64,000 nt of DNA from Manduca sexta (Eukaryota > Arthropoda > Insecta > Lepidoptera > Sphingidae). A program made the translations under genes and the position numbers. The stretch lies in NCBI RefSeq assembly GCF_014839805.1, contig NC_051126.1, positions 10,052,609 to 10,116,608 on the forward strand. The letters run 5' to 3'. The first letter of the stretch is position 1; each line of letters opens with the position of its first letter. Shown here one piece after another: positions 46,635 through 57,704 of the stretch. Below the pieces are notes generated by a model. That model ran no database searches. It was not told the origin of the DNA and saw only the letters and a list, made by a program, of their open reading frames with translations.

Positions 46635-46685
46635 GATGAGATAAAGCGATTTAGCGATTCGATGAGATAAAGCGATTTAGCGATT
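46635..46685. repeat. Perfect 25-26-bp tandem duplication
   Basis: GATGAGATAAAGCGATTTAG with CGATT occurs twice back to back (46635..46660, 46661..46685) with no differences, so it is a recent duplication. Each unit itself has two GCGATT words. Confidence 0.9.
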
Positions 46686-46689
46686 ACAG

Positions 46690-47510
46690 CTTCAATAATA
46701 TGGTCTACGAACATGAAATATAGCTATGGTATTTGTATTTTTTTTAAAAAGGTTGTCAACCAGCATTAATGTATTCTATAACCTTACCGTTAGAGAAAAT
46801 GTTAATGTTATATACTTATACTATCATAAGGAAAAAGGACGTTTCATAAAAACATTGTACTTATATATATCTAAAGTAAATGTTGTTAAATTCACTTACC
46901 TTTTGCATTTTTTATATATTTAATTAAATTAAAAAAGCAATTTAGGTACTTCTTTTTTTAATGATGATAATATATGTAGGTTTAGAACTTTAAATATTAC
47001 AATACAAATTACGATAAATTATATCAAATTATGCAAACATTCGCATATAATTATTAAACCTCGTCATTTGTTTTCGACATTCGTTTGTAAATCTAACAAG
47101 CAACATAATTTATTTTAATTCAATATGATATTCCAAATTATTGTTAATACATTATAATATGGGAATTATTTAAAGGGAAATACAAAACTACTTTTAACTA
47201 ATATAAGTAAATAAACTTATTTTATTTTAATCCCGTTTATCGCCAAATCGCTACTGCCTACCGAATATATTCACCCGCTTAACATTGACGCGCAGCAAGC
47301 TAATGTGTTCCAGGGGAATAACATCTTTGGGGGGTGCTAGTCATTAATACTTGTTGGCGACGACGTTTAGATTAAAATTTAATATTTGTATTAACTTCTT
47401 TACAATTGTAAGTACGAACACACTATATATTTCTAGTTGGACCGTGTTTTACAATAAAATATGTAGTGCCTTATTTCTAAATAAGGTAAGAACGTATCTG
47501 TATTTTTTTT
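46690..47510. other. AT-rich non-coding stretch
   Basis: Nothing supported. Confidence 0.5.
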
Positions 47511-47512
47511 AG

Positions 47513-47531
47513 GACACAGAAAAGAAAACAG
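47513..47531 (+). other. Possible 19-nt microexon
   Basis: GACACAGAAAAGAAAACAG sits between a strong acceptor (CTGTATTTTTTTTAG) and a consensus donor (ACAG|GTGAGTATT). Either both sites are chance or this is a microexon; one frame reads DTEKKT. Another donor (AAG|GTAAGAA) lies 27 nt upstream, too close for both to be used together. No gene partner was identified. Confidence 0.25.
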
Positions 47532-47534
47532 GTG

Positions 47535-49285
47535 AGTATTAGTGTTAAAATTAATGACTTGCAAATTGCGTAAATTAGTAGAAAAAGGGCTTTTATTTAT
47601 TTTATTTTATTTCATAAGACTACCCGATTATAAGTTAGGAAATGATAAATTTAGTCAAAGCGAAAAATTTAAATTTACTTCACTCTAAGTAAATATGTAT
47701 AAATGTAAATGTTACTTACGAAAACAGTCATTATTGGCCTCTCTAATTGGATTGTGCCTTGCGACTTGAAAGATGTGAAACAGGCATATTAATATTACAG
47801 ATGGTTTCAATTAATGTAAATTAATTTTAAAATTGTAGTAAAATGTAATATCTGTCTTTAAAGTCATTAACCAGATGCCGGAGCAACACAGCTGATCTAG
47901 ATAATAAAAATCCATGTCCACCACAGATAATAAAATAAATTAATAGCCGCATAACCTTTTTCAAACATTGTGTTTTCGCCCGCAAACAAAACACCCGTGT
48001 AATCTATAAAATAGTTGCAATTCGGACAAAAACCATTTCGGTAGGGTCATCCCTAACCGTAACTCAATTGTCGCGTCGGCTCTACATCCGATCTATTTTT
48101 TGTTCCACCAAATTCGCGCCATATTGGCGGCCGCCCCATCTAAATGATAATTCGAGGGCCCTTCTTACAATAAAAATTATTGCGGCCAGTTTATTTTATT
48201 ACACTTTGTATTTGTTGGCCGAAATATTTGCACCGTTTGTTGCAGATTTGGAAATAGTTTTTGTTAGAAATAAATTTGACTGCATAGAGAATATACTAAA
48301 TGCTATAACTGTATGGATTTTTTATGATTGTTCAGATTCTGATTTCAAATCAACTGAAATCCGTAATCAATATTCGATTTATTAAAAAGATTAAACATGC
48401 ATCTTTCTTTTGATAAACTGAAAACAAAACGACATATACGTTTAATAAAACAAAACGAATTATACATGACAAATGTAAATGTAAAATTTTACACTATAAC
48501 TACCTCTTTGATAACTACTAAATAGTTTCACTAAACGTTCTTCAAATTTCCACTATACTATTTTAAAAATGATTTCCTTTAAAATCATAAAATTAAGAAA
48601 CCCTATATTCCCAACCTGTACGAACCGTATCAAATGCCACAAAATAGATACCATTTCGCGCCTTTTACCCTTTGACCAATTGGGTTACGATTCCTCACGC
48701 ATTTGCGTTTCGGAAGGGTTCGCCTTCGTATAAATTTTCTTTTTCAGTTTATGGCTGAATACTTTTTTATTACCGGGATCTTTTGGTAGGCAGAATGGCG
48801 AAATACCTTGATTTGCATAAGTAATTCTGAACTACCTAAATATAGTTTGTGATGTAGGACTTTCTTTAGAATGATGAGTAAATTTATTACCTTTTGTATA
48901 TTATCGTGTGCCACTCTAGGATTCGGTATATCCTTCTATATTGCTACCATTTCGAGCTCACCTAGAAGATGCTACGTAGAACATGTAAATTCTATCTTCG
49001 AAAAAAAAAATGTAATAGTAAAATGTTATTTTCAAGAAGATAACTAGGTGGTTTCATTTATTAACGCATGGTCAGAAAGACCCTGTATATGAAAAGCTAT
49101 AAGATAAAAAAGAAAAAAGTAAAATAAATAAAAATAAAATGCTTTATTCATCACGTAAGCGAACATAGGAGCACTTATGATAAGTCAAGGTACATGGAAA
49201 TATGCAATTATTACTTAAATAAAGTCGCTTACAAGATATCAATCAGCAGAAGCAACTCAAATGTTAACGTACAAAAACAACTTTC
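47535..49285. other. AT-rich non-coding stretch
   Basis: No supported gene. The 105-codon frame at 48068..48385 starts at TTG and lacks coding character. The patch 48050-48160 is GC-richer. Confidence 0.5.
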
Positions 49286-49297
49286 AAATTAATCTTT

Positions 49298-49568
49298 GAC
49301 TGCCTCGGTGGCGTAGTTGTATTGCACGTCCGGTACAATAGCGCTCTGAGGTCCTGGGTTCGAATCCCGGGTCGGGCAAAGTGATATTTGGGTTTTTCTG
49401 CTCAGTATCAGCCCGGAGTCTGGAATTTGTACCCGATATGGCGATAGGCTCGCCCCCTATCACATCATGGGACGGAACATACTTGGCGAAAAGTGGGTGC
49501 CCTAGTTGCGCCTCTGCATACCCCTTCGGGGATAAAATGCGTGATGTTATGTATGTATGTATGTATGT
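49298..49568 (+). mobile_element. Complete tRNA-derived SINE (family 1)
   Basis: Flanked by perfect 12-bp target duplications AAATTAATCTTT (49286..49297 and 49569..49580). The 5' head is tRNA-like, with an A box (TGGCGTAGTTG) and a perfect B box (GGTTCGAATCC), the internal pol III promoter. The body has CCTATCACATCATGGGACGG and CCCCTTCGGGG, and the tail is an (ATGT)n microsatellite. Exact duplications and an intact promoter mark a young copy that may still be transcribed. It would move using a partner LINE. Confidence 0.92.
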
Positions 49569-49589
49569 AAATTAATCTTTTAAAGTGGC

Positions 49590-50045
49590 TATCATAGCTG
49601 CTAAAGAATCTTCATAAATGACCCATTCAAAATATATAAAACGATGTAAACTGTTAATAAAGTAGTCCATTTTGAATAACTGGAAAATTTCTTGTTATTA
49701 GTACTAAGAACATAAAATGAATGTAATCCCTAATAAATCAAACTAATGCTATCAGATAGAAATGACCTTTAACTATTGGAAATACGCAACACATTTTTGA
49801 ATGTGTAAAATCAGCCTTAAATACATACTAATAGAGTTACAAGTATATACAAGATGTTAATAAGCAGTAATTAGGTTCGTAATGACTGTGTTTAAAAAAT
49901 GTTTACAATTTACAAGTAATTATGAGCATTAATGTCACTCTTTAATAATAAGTTCTTAATGCATGTATAATACAGTCGTCGGGAAAATAGACATGACTAT
50001 AAGGTATCCTATAAGTACTTATGTATCACATGTTGTTTCACTCTG
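49590..50045. other. AT-rich non-coding stretch
   Basis: Nothing supported. Confidence 0.5.
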
Positions 50046-50051
50046 ACAAAT

Positions 50052-50272
50052 TATTCACGCCTTTTACCCGCAGAGTGGTAGGCAGAGATGCAACTGGTGC
50101 ACCCGCTCAACCGTGTTTATTCCATCTTATGGTGTGATGATGGCGAGCCTATTGCTATTTTGGTCACAAATACCAGACTCCGGACTGATACTGAGACAAA
50201 ATACTTAATATTACTTTTGACCAGGAAATCGAATCTAAGACCTTAGAGCGGAAGTAATTGCGCATGCAATTC
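50052..50272 (-). repeat. SINE family 1 copy, diverged
   Basis: The reverse complement carries the SINE body (CCGGAGTCTGG, AATAGGCTCGCC, GGTGCACCAGTTGCATCTCT) and a decayed tRNA head. It lies about 500 bp from the young copy, in opposite orientation. Confidence 0.75.
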
Positions 50273-50317
50273 ATTCATCCTAACTATACCAGTATATTTA
50301 TCTACTCTGTTTTCCCT

Positions 50318-50485
50318 GCAGCTCCGCCAGCGTAAATATTTTCCCGGACTAGAAATCCCACTGTTAATTTTCGTGTATAAGAAGTAGCCACTATGTCATC
50401 CTATGAGTAAGTTTATCCGTTTGCCAAAATCCATCTGAATCCGTTTAACTGTTTATGTGTCAATGGGTAGTAAGTTGTTCGGTGA
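50318..50485 (-). repeat. Helitron-related fragment
   Basis: Contains CAGCTCCGCCAGCGT (decayed 3' hairpin), TTTTCCCGGAC, AAGTAGCC and ATCCATCTGAATCCGTTTAA in the order of lepidopteran Helitron copies. Confidence 0.5.
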
Positions 50486-50489
50486 AAAT

Positions 50490-51300
50490 ACCATTAAGTA
50501 GGTATTTATATACTTTGGAAATAAAGTCCGCGTTATCCAAGCTTATAGTAAAACTATCAGTATAAAAGGCATCCTTTGTTAAAACTTCTAATCAATTATT
50601 TTTACTACAGTTTCCTGGATTTCCTCTTCTATTATCCTTGCCTGAAATTATAAAAGGAATATGTAGTAACACAAAACAAATTGTATTTGTTCACAACCAA
50701 TATCCAATCACCATTCATCCATGAAAGGTTTTCCATCGTCAAATTACAAACATGTCAAAAACCCATGTGTATAAGAGTGTACAGCAGTAATCGACCACAA
50801 GACAAAGCTAGCCACCCCGGCGTTATCTCCCTTTCAGATCGCAATCAGTGCCGCCATGTTTGACGCCATTATGAATCAAATTCCCGCCTTTTTTACTTTT
50901 TCCATTCGCTAGGCACAGGCGTCAGATCTCACAGCCGATAAGTTCTTTATTATCCTGGATGATTTTTTAATCTATGCGACTACTTCGTGTGACGCGTACA
51001 TTGTGGGGAAATTGCAATTTGAGAACAATGCGGTTGGTATCTGATTGCGAGGTTTAAGTAAATGACAGTCACTACTGAGTTTATTTGCTATTGACTATCT
51101 AGTTACCGGTTTAGTGTCTTGCTACTTGATTTGGACTAACGAAGATGTTACGACTGTTAGCTTGGACGATTTTAAAGTTTAGTAGGAAAAAGTAACAATG
51201 CAACCCCATTAGGTACTAAGGCTATCGTGTCTGGCCGAAGTTTGAAAGATTCTATATTTTAAACTCTAATAAGTAATGGATAAAAATCTAAGGAATATGT
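50490..51300. other. Non-coding stretch; two PHO-type GCCAT sites
   Basis: No gene. At 50850-50870 GCCGCCATGTTTGACGCCAT holds two GCCAT words, the core of Pleiohomeotic/YY1 sites. Function is speculative. Confidence 0.35.
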
Positions 51301-51305
51301 GCACA

Positions 51306-51510
51306 CTTACGCCTTCTATTCTCGAAGGGGAAGGCAGAGGCGCAACTGATGGCCCCACTTTTCCGCCCTGTATATTTTTTCCTATAATGCGATAGGGGGT
51401 GGGCCTATCGCCTTGTTAGTCACTATTTCCAGACTTCGGACTGATAATGTGTAAAAAACGCAAAATCACTGCTCGACCCGGAGACCGTACCAGAAACCTC
51501 AGACAACTAC
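51306..51510 (-). repeat. SINE family 1 copy, diverged
   Basis: The reverse complement shows the tRNA-like B box region (GGTTTCTGGTACGGTCTCCG with GGTCGAGCA), CCGAAGTCTGG, the GATAGGCCCACCC block and GCGCCTCTGCCTTCCCCTTC. A decayed third copy of the family in this neighbourhood. Confidence 0.75.
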
Positions 51511-51514
51511 CAGT

Positions 51515-52405
51515 GGGTCGGTTTTTGCTAAAAGTTTAGATCATTAATTGATCCTAATCAATCAATCAACTTAAAGTGTCGTTATTATCAGAAGACTATT
51601 TTTAAACAATCACTACCTACTAGTGAATGTTAGAGCTTAATCATCAAATTGCTACTGTTTTAATTTAGTAGAGTGAAACGCTGTAAATCATTTATTGACA
51701 TCACTAAATAAAATACCTCTAAAAAGAACAATGCAAAGTCGATAATTACATGCTGAAAGATTTCACCAAGGCCTTCAAAATATTTACGTACAATAAGGTA
51801 CGACGGGTAATTAAGAACAAAGTCCACCGCAAGTTTTGTTAAGTAGATTTTCCAATTTGAAACTCGTTACGCGTCGGACAGGCTCTTTGCCGGCGGCCGA
51901 CGTTTTCACTTGGACACGAAGCGATTTATTGACAAACTTCCCCAAGCCGAGCGTTACGGATCCAAATTGTCACCGTTATTTACAACTTGCACAAACGAAA
52001 CCAAATTAAGAGAGGCAGATGGAATTTGGATTTATTTTGACATCTTGATTACGAACGCGTCAAAATATATACGTTTTGCGCAAAGTTAATAATTATTATA
52101 CTTTGTTTTGTTAGTAATTTTAATGTGAAATTTATTGCATTTTTGAGAAGTCTGATGAGTTCTTTTATAAATTATATTGTCGAAATTGCTACAATTCAAC
52201 CTGATAGAAACCTATTTACGTCCAAAAATCGTGACAAATAAACTAAAATAGTTCTAGAAGCTATAACCACTATATATGATATTTTATCCATATGGTTTAC
52301 TATCATTATAGTATTCACCGAAACCTATAGGATAGGTACGACCATTATTCCATAAAAGCTTATATAAATGTATAGCTCTGCCATTGCAAATGGTAATCAT
52401 ATCAT
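51515..52405. other. Non-coding stretch
   Basis: No gene. The block 51860-51985 is GC-richer and may be regulatory. Confidence 0.5.
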
Positions 52406-52407
52406 GT

Positions 52408-52495
52408 TCAGTGACTATGGAGGCTGCAAAGTCTTCAAATCATCGGGAGAAAACTATAATATAAAAAAACGCGATAAAATTGTTTTATTCCAAAA
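52408..52495 (+). repeat. Penelope-like repeat fragment
   Basis: GTGACTATGGAGGCTGCAAA with GTCTTCAAATCATCGGGAGA is a decayed hairpin core of the family; the CATAAGAAATCATTA end is missing. Confidence 0.6.
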
Positions 52496-52539
52496 TCTTA
52501 TCTTAATAATATATTTGTGTGTATTATAAATTCGAAATT

Positions 52540-52800
52540 TTGTGAAAATATTTAAGTGTTTGTTTTTTTTGTTTGAAGTAAACGAAAATACAATTGTAAG
52601 GAGTTGGATGAAATTATGCATACGGGTAGAATATGTCCTGGATAAACATAGGCTACTTTTTATGGGGCAATATTTCTCCTTTTTTTAAATCTGATTGTAT
52701 AAATAGATGGCGCTGATGACACACAGTATTTTAAAGGCTTGTTGTTTGCTATGTTTGTTAAAGGCTCCTCACACGGGCAAAGCCGGGGGCAATATAATTA
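52540..52800 (+). repeat. Helitron-related copy, decayed
   Basis: Starts with ATTATAAATTCGAAATTTTG (compare ATTATAAATGCGAAAGTTTG), includes ATAGGCTACTTTTTATGGGG, and ends CTCACACGGGCAAAGCCGGG, the Helitron 3' hairpin region. Confidence 0.5.
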
Positions 52801-52804
52801 TTCA

Positions 52805-53980
52805 ATACCCATTTGGTATGTTCAATACAACTAATGGCATAACTGGTATAATAGCTTTTGTATAAATCACCTTTTTTCACAATGAAGTAAAAGCCAACAA
52901 ACAAGCTACTGGAGATGTTTAATGTAAAGTAATTAAAACCAACTACGAACTTACAATAATGCCAACTGAATCTATAAACAAAAAGTAGCGCTTCGGTATT
53001 CACCTAAAAAGTTTATGAAAATTATTATAAGTCATGAAACATGGCCCCATTACACAAAATAGAATAAAAATTACCTAATCCATTTCTCCGTATAACATAT
53101 TTTGCAAAACAAACTCATCAAGTTTAATGTAATTATTTGAGCAGCGGCGGCGCGTAATGGCGTCGTATCCGGAGACCGCCATTAGTGGCCATTTCCTGGC
53201 TACGTCCGCTCACTAGCGCCACACCGCGGCGAGAAACGGCAACACTTTAGCAGCCGATAAACGAGCTAACTAAACGACTCACATTTCATTTCCTTGCGTA
53301 TATTTTATACACTATGGGCTAAAATAAACAGGAAATTGTCCACTTTCTGTATTGATACGTAGAAATATATGCGAACGATCGGGAAACTATGAGTTATGAC
53401 GCCGACCCAACGATGAGCGGTATCAGTCCAAGAGAATGATGGTGTTGATTTTTGTAATGTTAAGACCGAAAAGGAGAAAGTTTAGAGTAGTTAGTATGTA
53501 AATAGAAACATTTTTTAATAAATTAAACTCTATGTAATGTGGACCGAAGGACTAAAATATCGGGTTCACGTAAACATACTACGTTCTATCTATCAAAGTT
53601 CTACCTACTATATATTTTAAACCTTACAATAAATAAACTCCTTTACCACTCGTAAATAAATTACAAACATATCAAAACGACATAAAGAACAATTTAAAAT
53701 ATAAAATCAAAATAAACCCATCAATGGCACTTCAATCTCGACCGTAGACGCTAATGGAGTTATCACATTGTGTCCACAAACAGCCGTAAGTGGCGGAAGC
53801 AGGTTCTTCATGGGAGGGGTGGCACGTGGCCCACGATCGATACACACACTGACATCAATATTCATAGGATTTTGTCATACTGGTCGTGAAATTTAAAAAA
53901 TATTAAATATAGTTTAATTGATTTTTGGCGACATTCTATTATGTGCAATAATAGTTATGTCTGTCCGAGTAAAAAATATT
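52805..53980. promoter_or_regulatory. Possible Polycomb-response-like cluster in non-coding DNA
   Basis: At 53150-53230 a GC-rich block holds three GCCAT/ATGGC words within 36 bp (53157, 53178, 53188), the PHO core motif clustered in fly Polycomb response elements. The remainder of the interval is AT-rich without genes. Motifs are seen; function is inference. Confidence 0.25.
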
Positions 53981-53984
53981 TCTG

Positions 53985-54260
53985 AAATGTCTATTTCTGC
54001 CGCCAAGCAGCAGTGTGTAGTCATTGTTCTGTTCTAGTTTAAATATAATAAAATCAGTTAAATAAAATAATGTACTGGTGGTAGGTCTCTCATATGTGAG
54101 AGTTCGCCTGGGAGGTACCACCGCAATGTCTTATGCCGCCAAGCAGCGGTGTATAGTCACTGTTGTGCTCCGGTTTGATGGACATTGTAGCCAGTGGTAA
54201 CTATTGGACATAATAAGACTTAACATCTCATGTCTCAGGATGGTGAGCGCAGTGGAATAA
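53985..54260 (-). repeat. Family 3 repeat, two inverse pieces in tandem
   Basis: A short piece (53985..54045, CTGCCGCCAAGCAGCAGTGT) is followed by a fuller copy (54071..54260) with CTCTCATATGTGAGAG, CCGCCAAGCAGCGGTG, CCGGTTTGATGGACATTGTA and CAGGATGGTGAGCGCAGTGG. Both are inverse relative to 60993..61293. Confidence 0.75.
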
Positions 54261-54264
54261 AAAA

Positions 54265-55030
54265 AGGTAAAAGGTATGTTTGTATGACATATTTATAATC
54301 GTTGGTAATTATGCTTAATAATAATAACAATAAAATCCTTTATTGAGACACATAAGTTACAATCTGTATTGTTACTTATAATTAATGTATTTTTAGTTCA
54401 AAGACAATGACATATTGGTCTGTTTGCTCAAATTAGGCAAAGGTTTCCTCCAATTATGTTTTTTTTTCCTATTTATCGCTGTCCTGATTCATGTTCTTGG
54501 TATAATAATTATATTTGAGTAATATTTAGTACTCTAAAACCCATTTAATATATATTACTGAAAGGAAATATCAAATTATCTTTCTTTGGACTGAAATAAA
54601 CAGACCCAGAGCTCAATTGCGTAAGTCACAAACCACATATCTCAATTGACTTCACACGGTTGGTAGACTGCATTATAAAGCAGCTTCCCTTGTTTACATG
54701 CATTGTCAACTCCTTTAGTTCGGTTAAGTTTTACTTCTGGAAAACTTTGAATAATCCAAACCATTTCACTATATTGTGTGCCGTTGGGATCTGTGAATTA
54801 TTAGTAACGGGTTTCCATCTTTATTTTAGGCAAATTCATTATTCATCGTTGATATTTTACATTATTCTTTTAGTAATAAGTATTCGTACATTTTAGTTTG
54901 TTTTTGGTCGCGATATAATAACATTTTGAAGTGTAACATGTTCACATTTATTTCTTACATTTAACGCTCTACGTGAATGTTTTCAAACGAACTTTTCACC
55001 TAAGTCACGAGTCTGCAAAATTAAAAAAGA
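54265..55030. other. AT-rich non-coding stretch
   Basis: Nothing supported. Confidence 0.5.
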
Positions 55031-55036
55031 AACGAG

Positions 55037-55243
55037 ATGTCTGCTGCCTCGGGCGCGACGCAATCACCCGATGGATCGTCGGGAGCCGAACGGAATTTTA
55101 AACTGAACACAAAACAACACCTCGTGTTTTATTATATTAGCCCTCTTGTTTACCAAAACATTCGTAGAGAACTATTTACACTACGAAGCGGAACTAAATT
55201 ACTGTTTTTAGGCCCAATTTGGAATTCAACTTTATTTTATTGA
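55037..55243 (+). CDS. Possible short coding region or first exon, unknown
   Basis: An ATG preceded by an A-rich leader (AAAGAAACGAGATG) opens 68 codons to a TGA. The first 22 codons (MSAASGATQSPDGSSGAERN...) are GC-rich and Ser/Gly/Ala-rich like many protein N-termini. The remainder is AT-rich and unlike coding sequence, so the real exon, if any, probably ends near 55110, yet no good donor is visible there. Function unknown. Confidence 0.2.
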   Translation: MSAASGATQSPDGSSGAERNFKLNTKQHLVFYYISPLVYQNIRRELFTLRSGTKLLFLGPIWNSTLFY

Positions 55244-55249
55244 CAGTAA

Positions 55250-57438
55250 TTTTAAGCTTATAAGTTTTTGTTGTTTGTTTACTAAACCCAAAACGTTTAA
55301 CGATGTTATAGTATTAAACTTAAAGACTTTTTCATTCTTACAATGTAAGCGTTTATTAATTTAGTAAAGTTGACGAATTTTAAATGCCAGTTGCATAACT
55401 AATGACAAGTATCATTACGCGAAAAATCAACACCGGAAATTACATTAAATTGAGTCAAATTGACAAAATGCATCGGGTTGATAGGTGGAGGTAACGACAG
55501 CATTAATTATTGTAAGTAGCGGGCGCAGCGCGGCGCACTGGCAGCGTGCGCCGCTGTCGATGCATGCTCGATGAGGCTAAATGAGCAAAACCACAAAATG
55601 GCGAAAATGGCGCTGGCCGCTTCACCATTATATTGATTTCGACGCCATTAAAACGAACCGGAAATTAAAAAGAAATAAAAACATATTGCTTTCCCGCGCA
55701 CCCCGAACTTCACCCAATTTGTACGCGTTCTGTTTTCGAACATCGTTTTTGGAATGACGCACGAAAATGATCCAACGCGGCCGCGTCACCAACAAAATTA
55801 AACTTTATGCGCGTTCACGTAAAAAACTAAAATGTTTTCACTTGCTTTTTGACAAGTGACGTTTCACGCGTTGACGGTGGTGGGTAGGTAGATTTTATTT
55901 GGCATGCCATTATTGTCAGCGCGATATGATTATTATATTATCGGGCGATAAACGGGCATAAAAAAGATATATCGCGTGGAGGCAATCATCTCAAAACGAG
56001 AATTACGTCGTTATTACACTGTTTCATGTGGATTTATCGAGAATGTTCCGGACTAATTAGATTTCCGAGCCGGGCGCAGGGAGAGCATGAATTACGTCGA
56101 TGATAAATCATGAGCTTTGCAAGTGTACGGATTCCGCGAATATTCCTACACCGTACACGATCATGTTCCTATGTTTGTAATTGAGTTTAGTCTACCACCT
56201 CGTCATGTGTTTACCTACGATTTAACATCTAATGCATGTATGGAGTGCTTAGCGCGTAAATGATTTTGCTAAATGTAAAAGGTACTGTTAATTACCATTT
56301 TATATGTCAATGTCGTACGCTGGGAACTGTTCTCTAATGTTAGTTATGACTATGTTTTTTTGTAGAAAGGGCCGGCGGTAACTGATGAATAGTATTCACC
56401 TTTACGAAGGCAGAGGATTAATAAGCTCATGATAGTGCTACTGATACCACCTCAAATAATTTAGCTTATTAATATTGTACAATCAAAAGGTAGCTCCACT
56501 ACTTAATTTCATTTTATATTCATATACATTGTACATAATAACGTGGGCATCGTTATATATTAATAGATATATTGCTCTTATATTTTCTTCTCTACGTTTA
56601 ATATACTTATATACCTAATAATAATAACAATTATTTGCGGTAGTTATTAGTTTGCGGGGATCTGACAGCAAATACAACAAGTCCGTATTGTAATACGACT
56701 CTACATACATCATAGTTTTTATTTCATGTGACATCAACGTTCACAGTTTTATAATAAATAAATCAAAAACTTATAGTGTGTCTAATATTAATAAAAAATT
56801 CATCTATTTTAGTTATGACGGCAAAACTAAATTGTTATATGATTTCAATTACGTAAATAAATAATAATGTTTTATTTTCGCTTTTGTAGTATAATAATTA
56901 AAAACGATAAGTATATAAATTAAAATATTATCTGGTATTTTTAGAGATTTTATATTTCCTCTTTAAAATTATTATATAAGATCGATCATAATTTTCTTAA
57001 TAGTACGGTACTTCAACTGTAATAAAATTTAATATCTGTAGTGATTAAGAATGGATATTCCATTCTCCTACATTGTTTTATTCAAATACTTATAGAATCC
57101 ATTGGCGTTACAATTTCTAGCTGCATACTGTAGAACAAGTGAACACATAACTTTGCTTATCCCACCACAAAGAATTCAATAATGTACGAAATGATATATT
57201 TATGATACTAATATGTTAGTAGTTTCCATGGAAATTGTTTATTACAATATCGAACTATATAAATAAATTCTGAAGACATTTAGATTTAATATCTTATTTG
57301 AACTATATAGAACATCCTTCTAAACACTTCATTGTCTTAGAATCAATAGTTATCTTTTCTTATTCTGTCAAATACCAAGAGCCTCCGCTACAAATCAAAT
57401 AACATATTTTGTAACTTTGTATATATTTTTTTATTTAC
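55250..57438. promoter_or_regulatory. Non-coding; PHO-motif cluster and GC-rich block near 55.5 kb
   Basis: Around 55515-55660 GC-rich DNA carries three GCCAT/ATGGC words (55598, 55607, 55644) and homeodomain ATTA sites. The run to 56110 is richer in GC than surrounding DNA, suggesting a conserved regulatory block. The rest is AT-rich with nothing supported. Confidence 0.3.
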
Positions 57439-57440
57439 AG

Positions 57441-57689
57441 TACAAGGTCAATAAACAAGCATCAAAGAACAGAATTAAAGACCAGTATGGAATCATGACT
57501 ACCTGTGAATACCTATAATGCCAAAGAAACCGTTCATGCGTTACCTACCTTCAAAAGAAAGGAAAAAAGATTTAGCGAGAATAGTGTTTTTCTATTGTCC
57601 GATATTATTACTTATCACACAAAACACAGTGGTTATCACTTTAAGTCGGCGTCTAAAATAACCCTGGCTGAGAGGGCGCTTCTCTACAG
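57441..57689 (+). ncRNA. Candidate non-coding or UTR exon, 249 nt
   Basis: Preceded by an excellent acceptor (TTTTTTATTTACAG) and followed by an excellent donor (CTACAG|GTAAGA), so an internal exon is likely. All three frames contain stops near its start; only one, open from about 57499 to the donor, lacks an ATG. It could therefore be part of a long non-coding RNA or a 5' UTR exon, or a last coding exon ending in frame 1 at 57516..57518. The donor lies in a 9-bp perfect hairpin (57683..57691 with 57696..57704). Confidence 0.4.
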
Positions 57690-57704
57690 GTAAGAACCTG
57701 TAGA

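Noticed and set aside
47434..47485. Second exon directly before the 19-nt microexon
   Set aside because: The intervening intron would be only 27 nt, shorter than insect introns allow; at most one of the two is real.
48068..48385. 105-codon frame, plus strand
   Set aside because: Starts at TTG, AT-driven composition, no motif or splice context.
49298..49380. tRNA gene
   Set aside because: A and B boxes are present but the cloverleaf is not continued; the sequence runs into a SINE body with target duplications.
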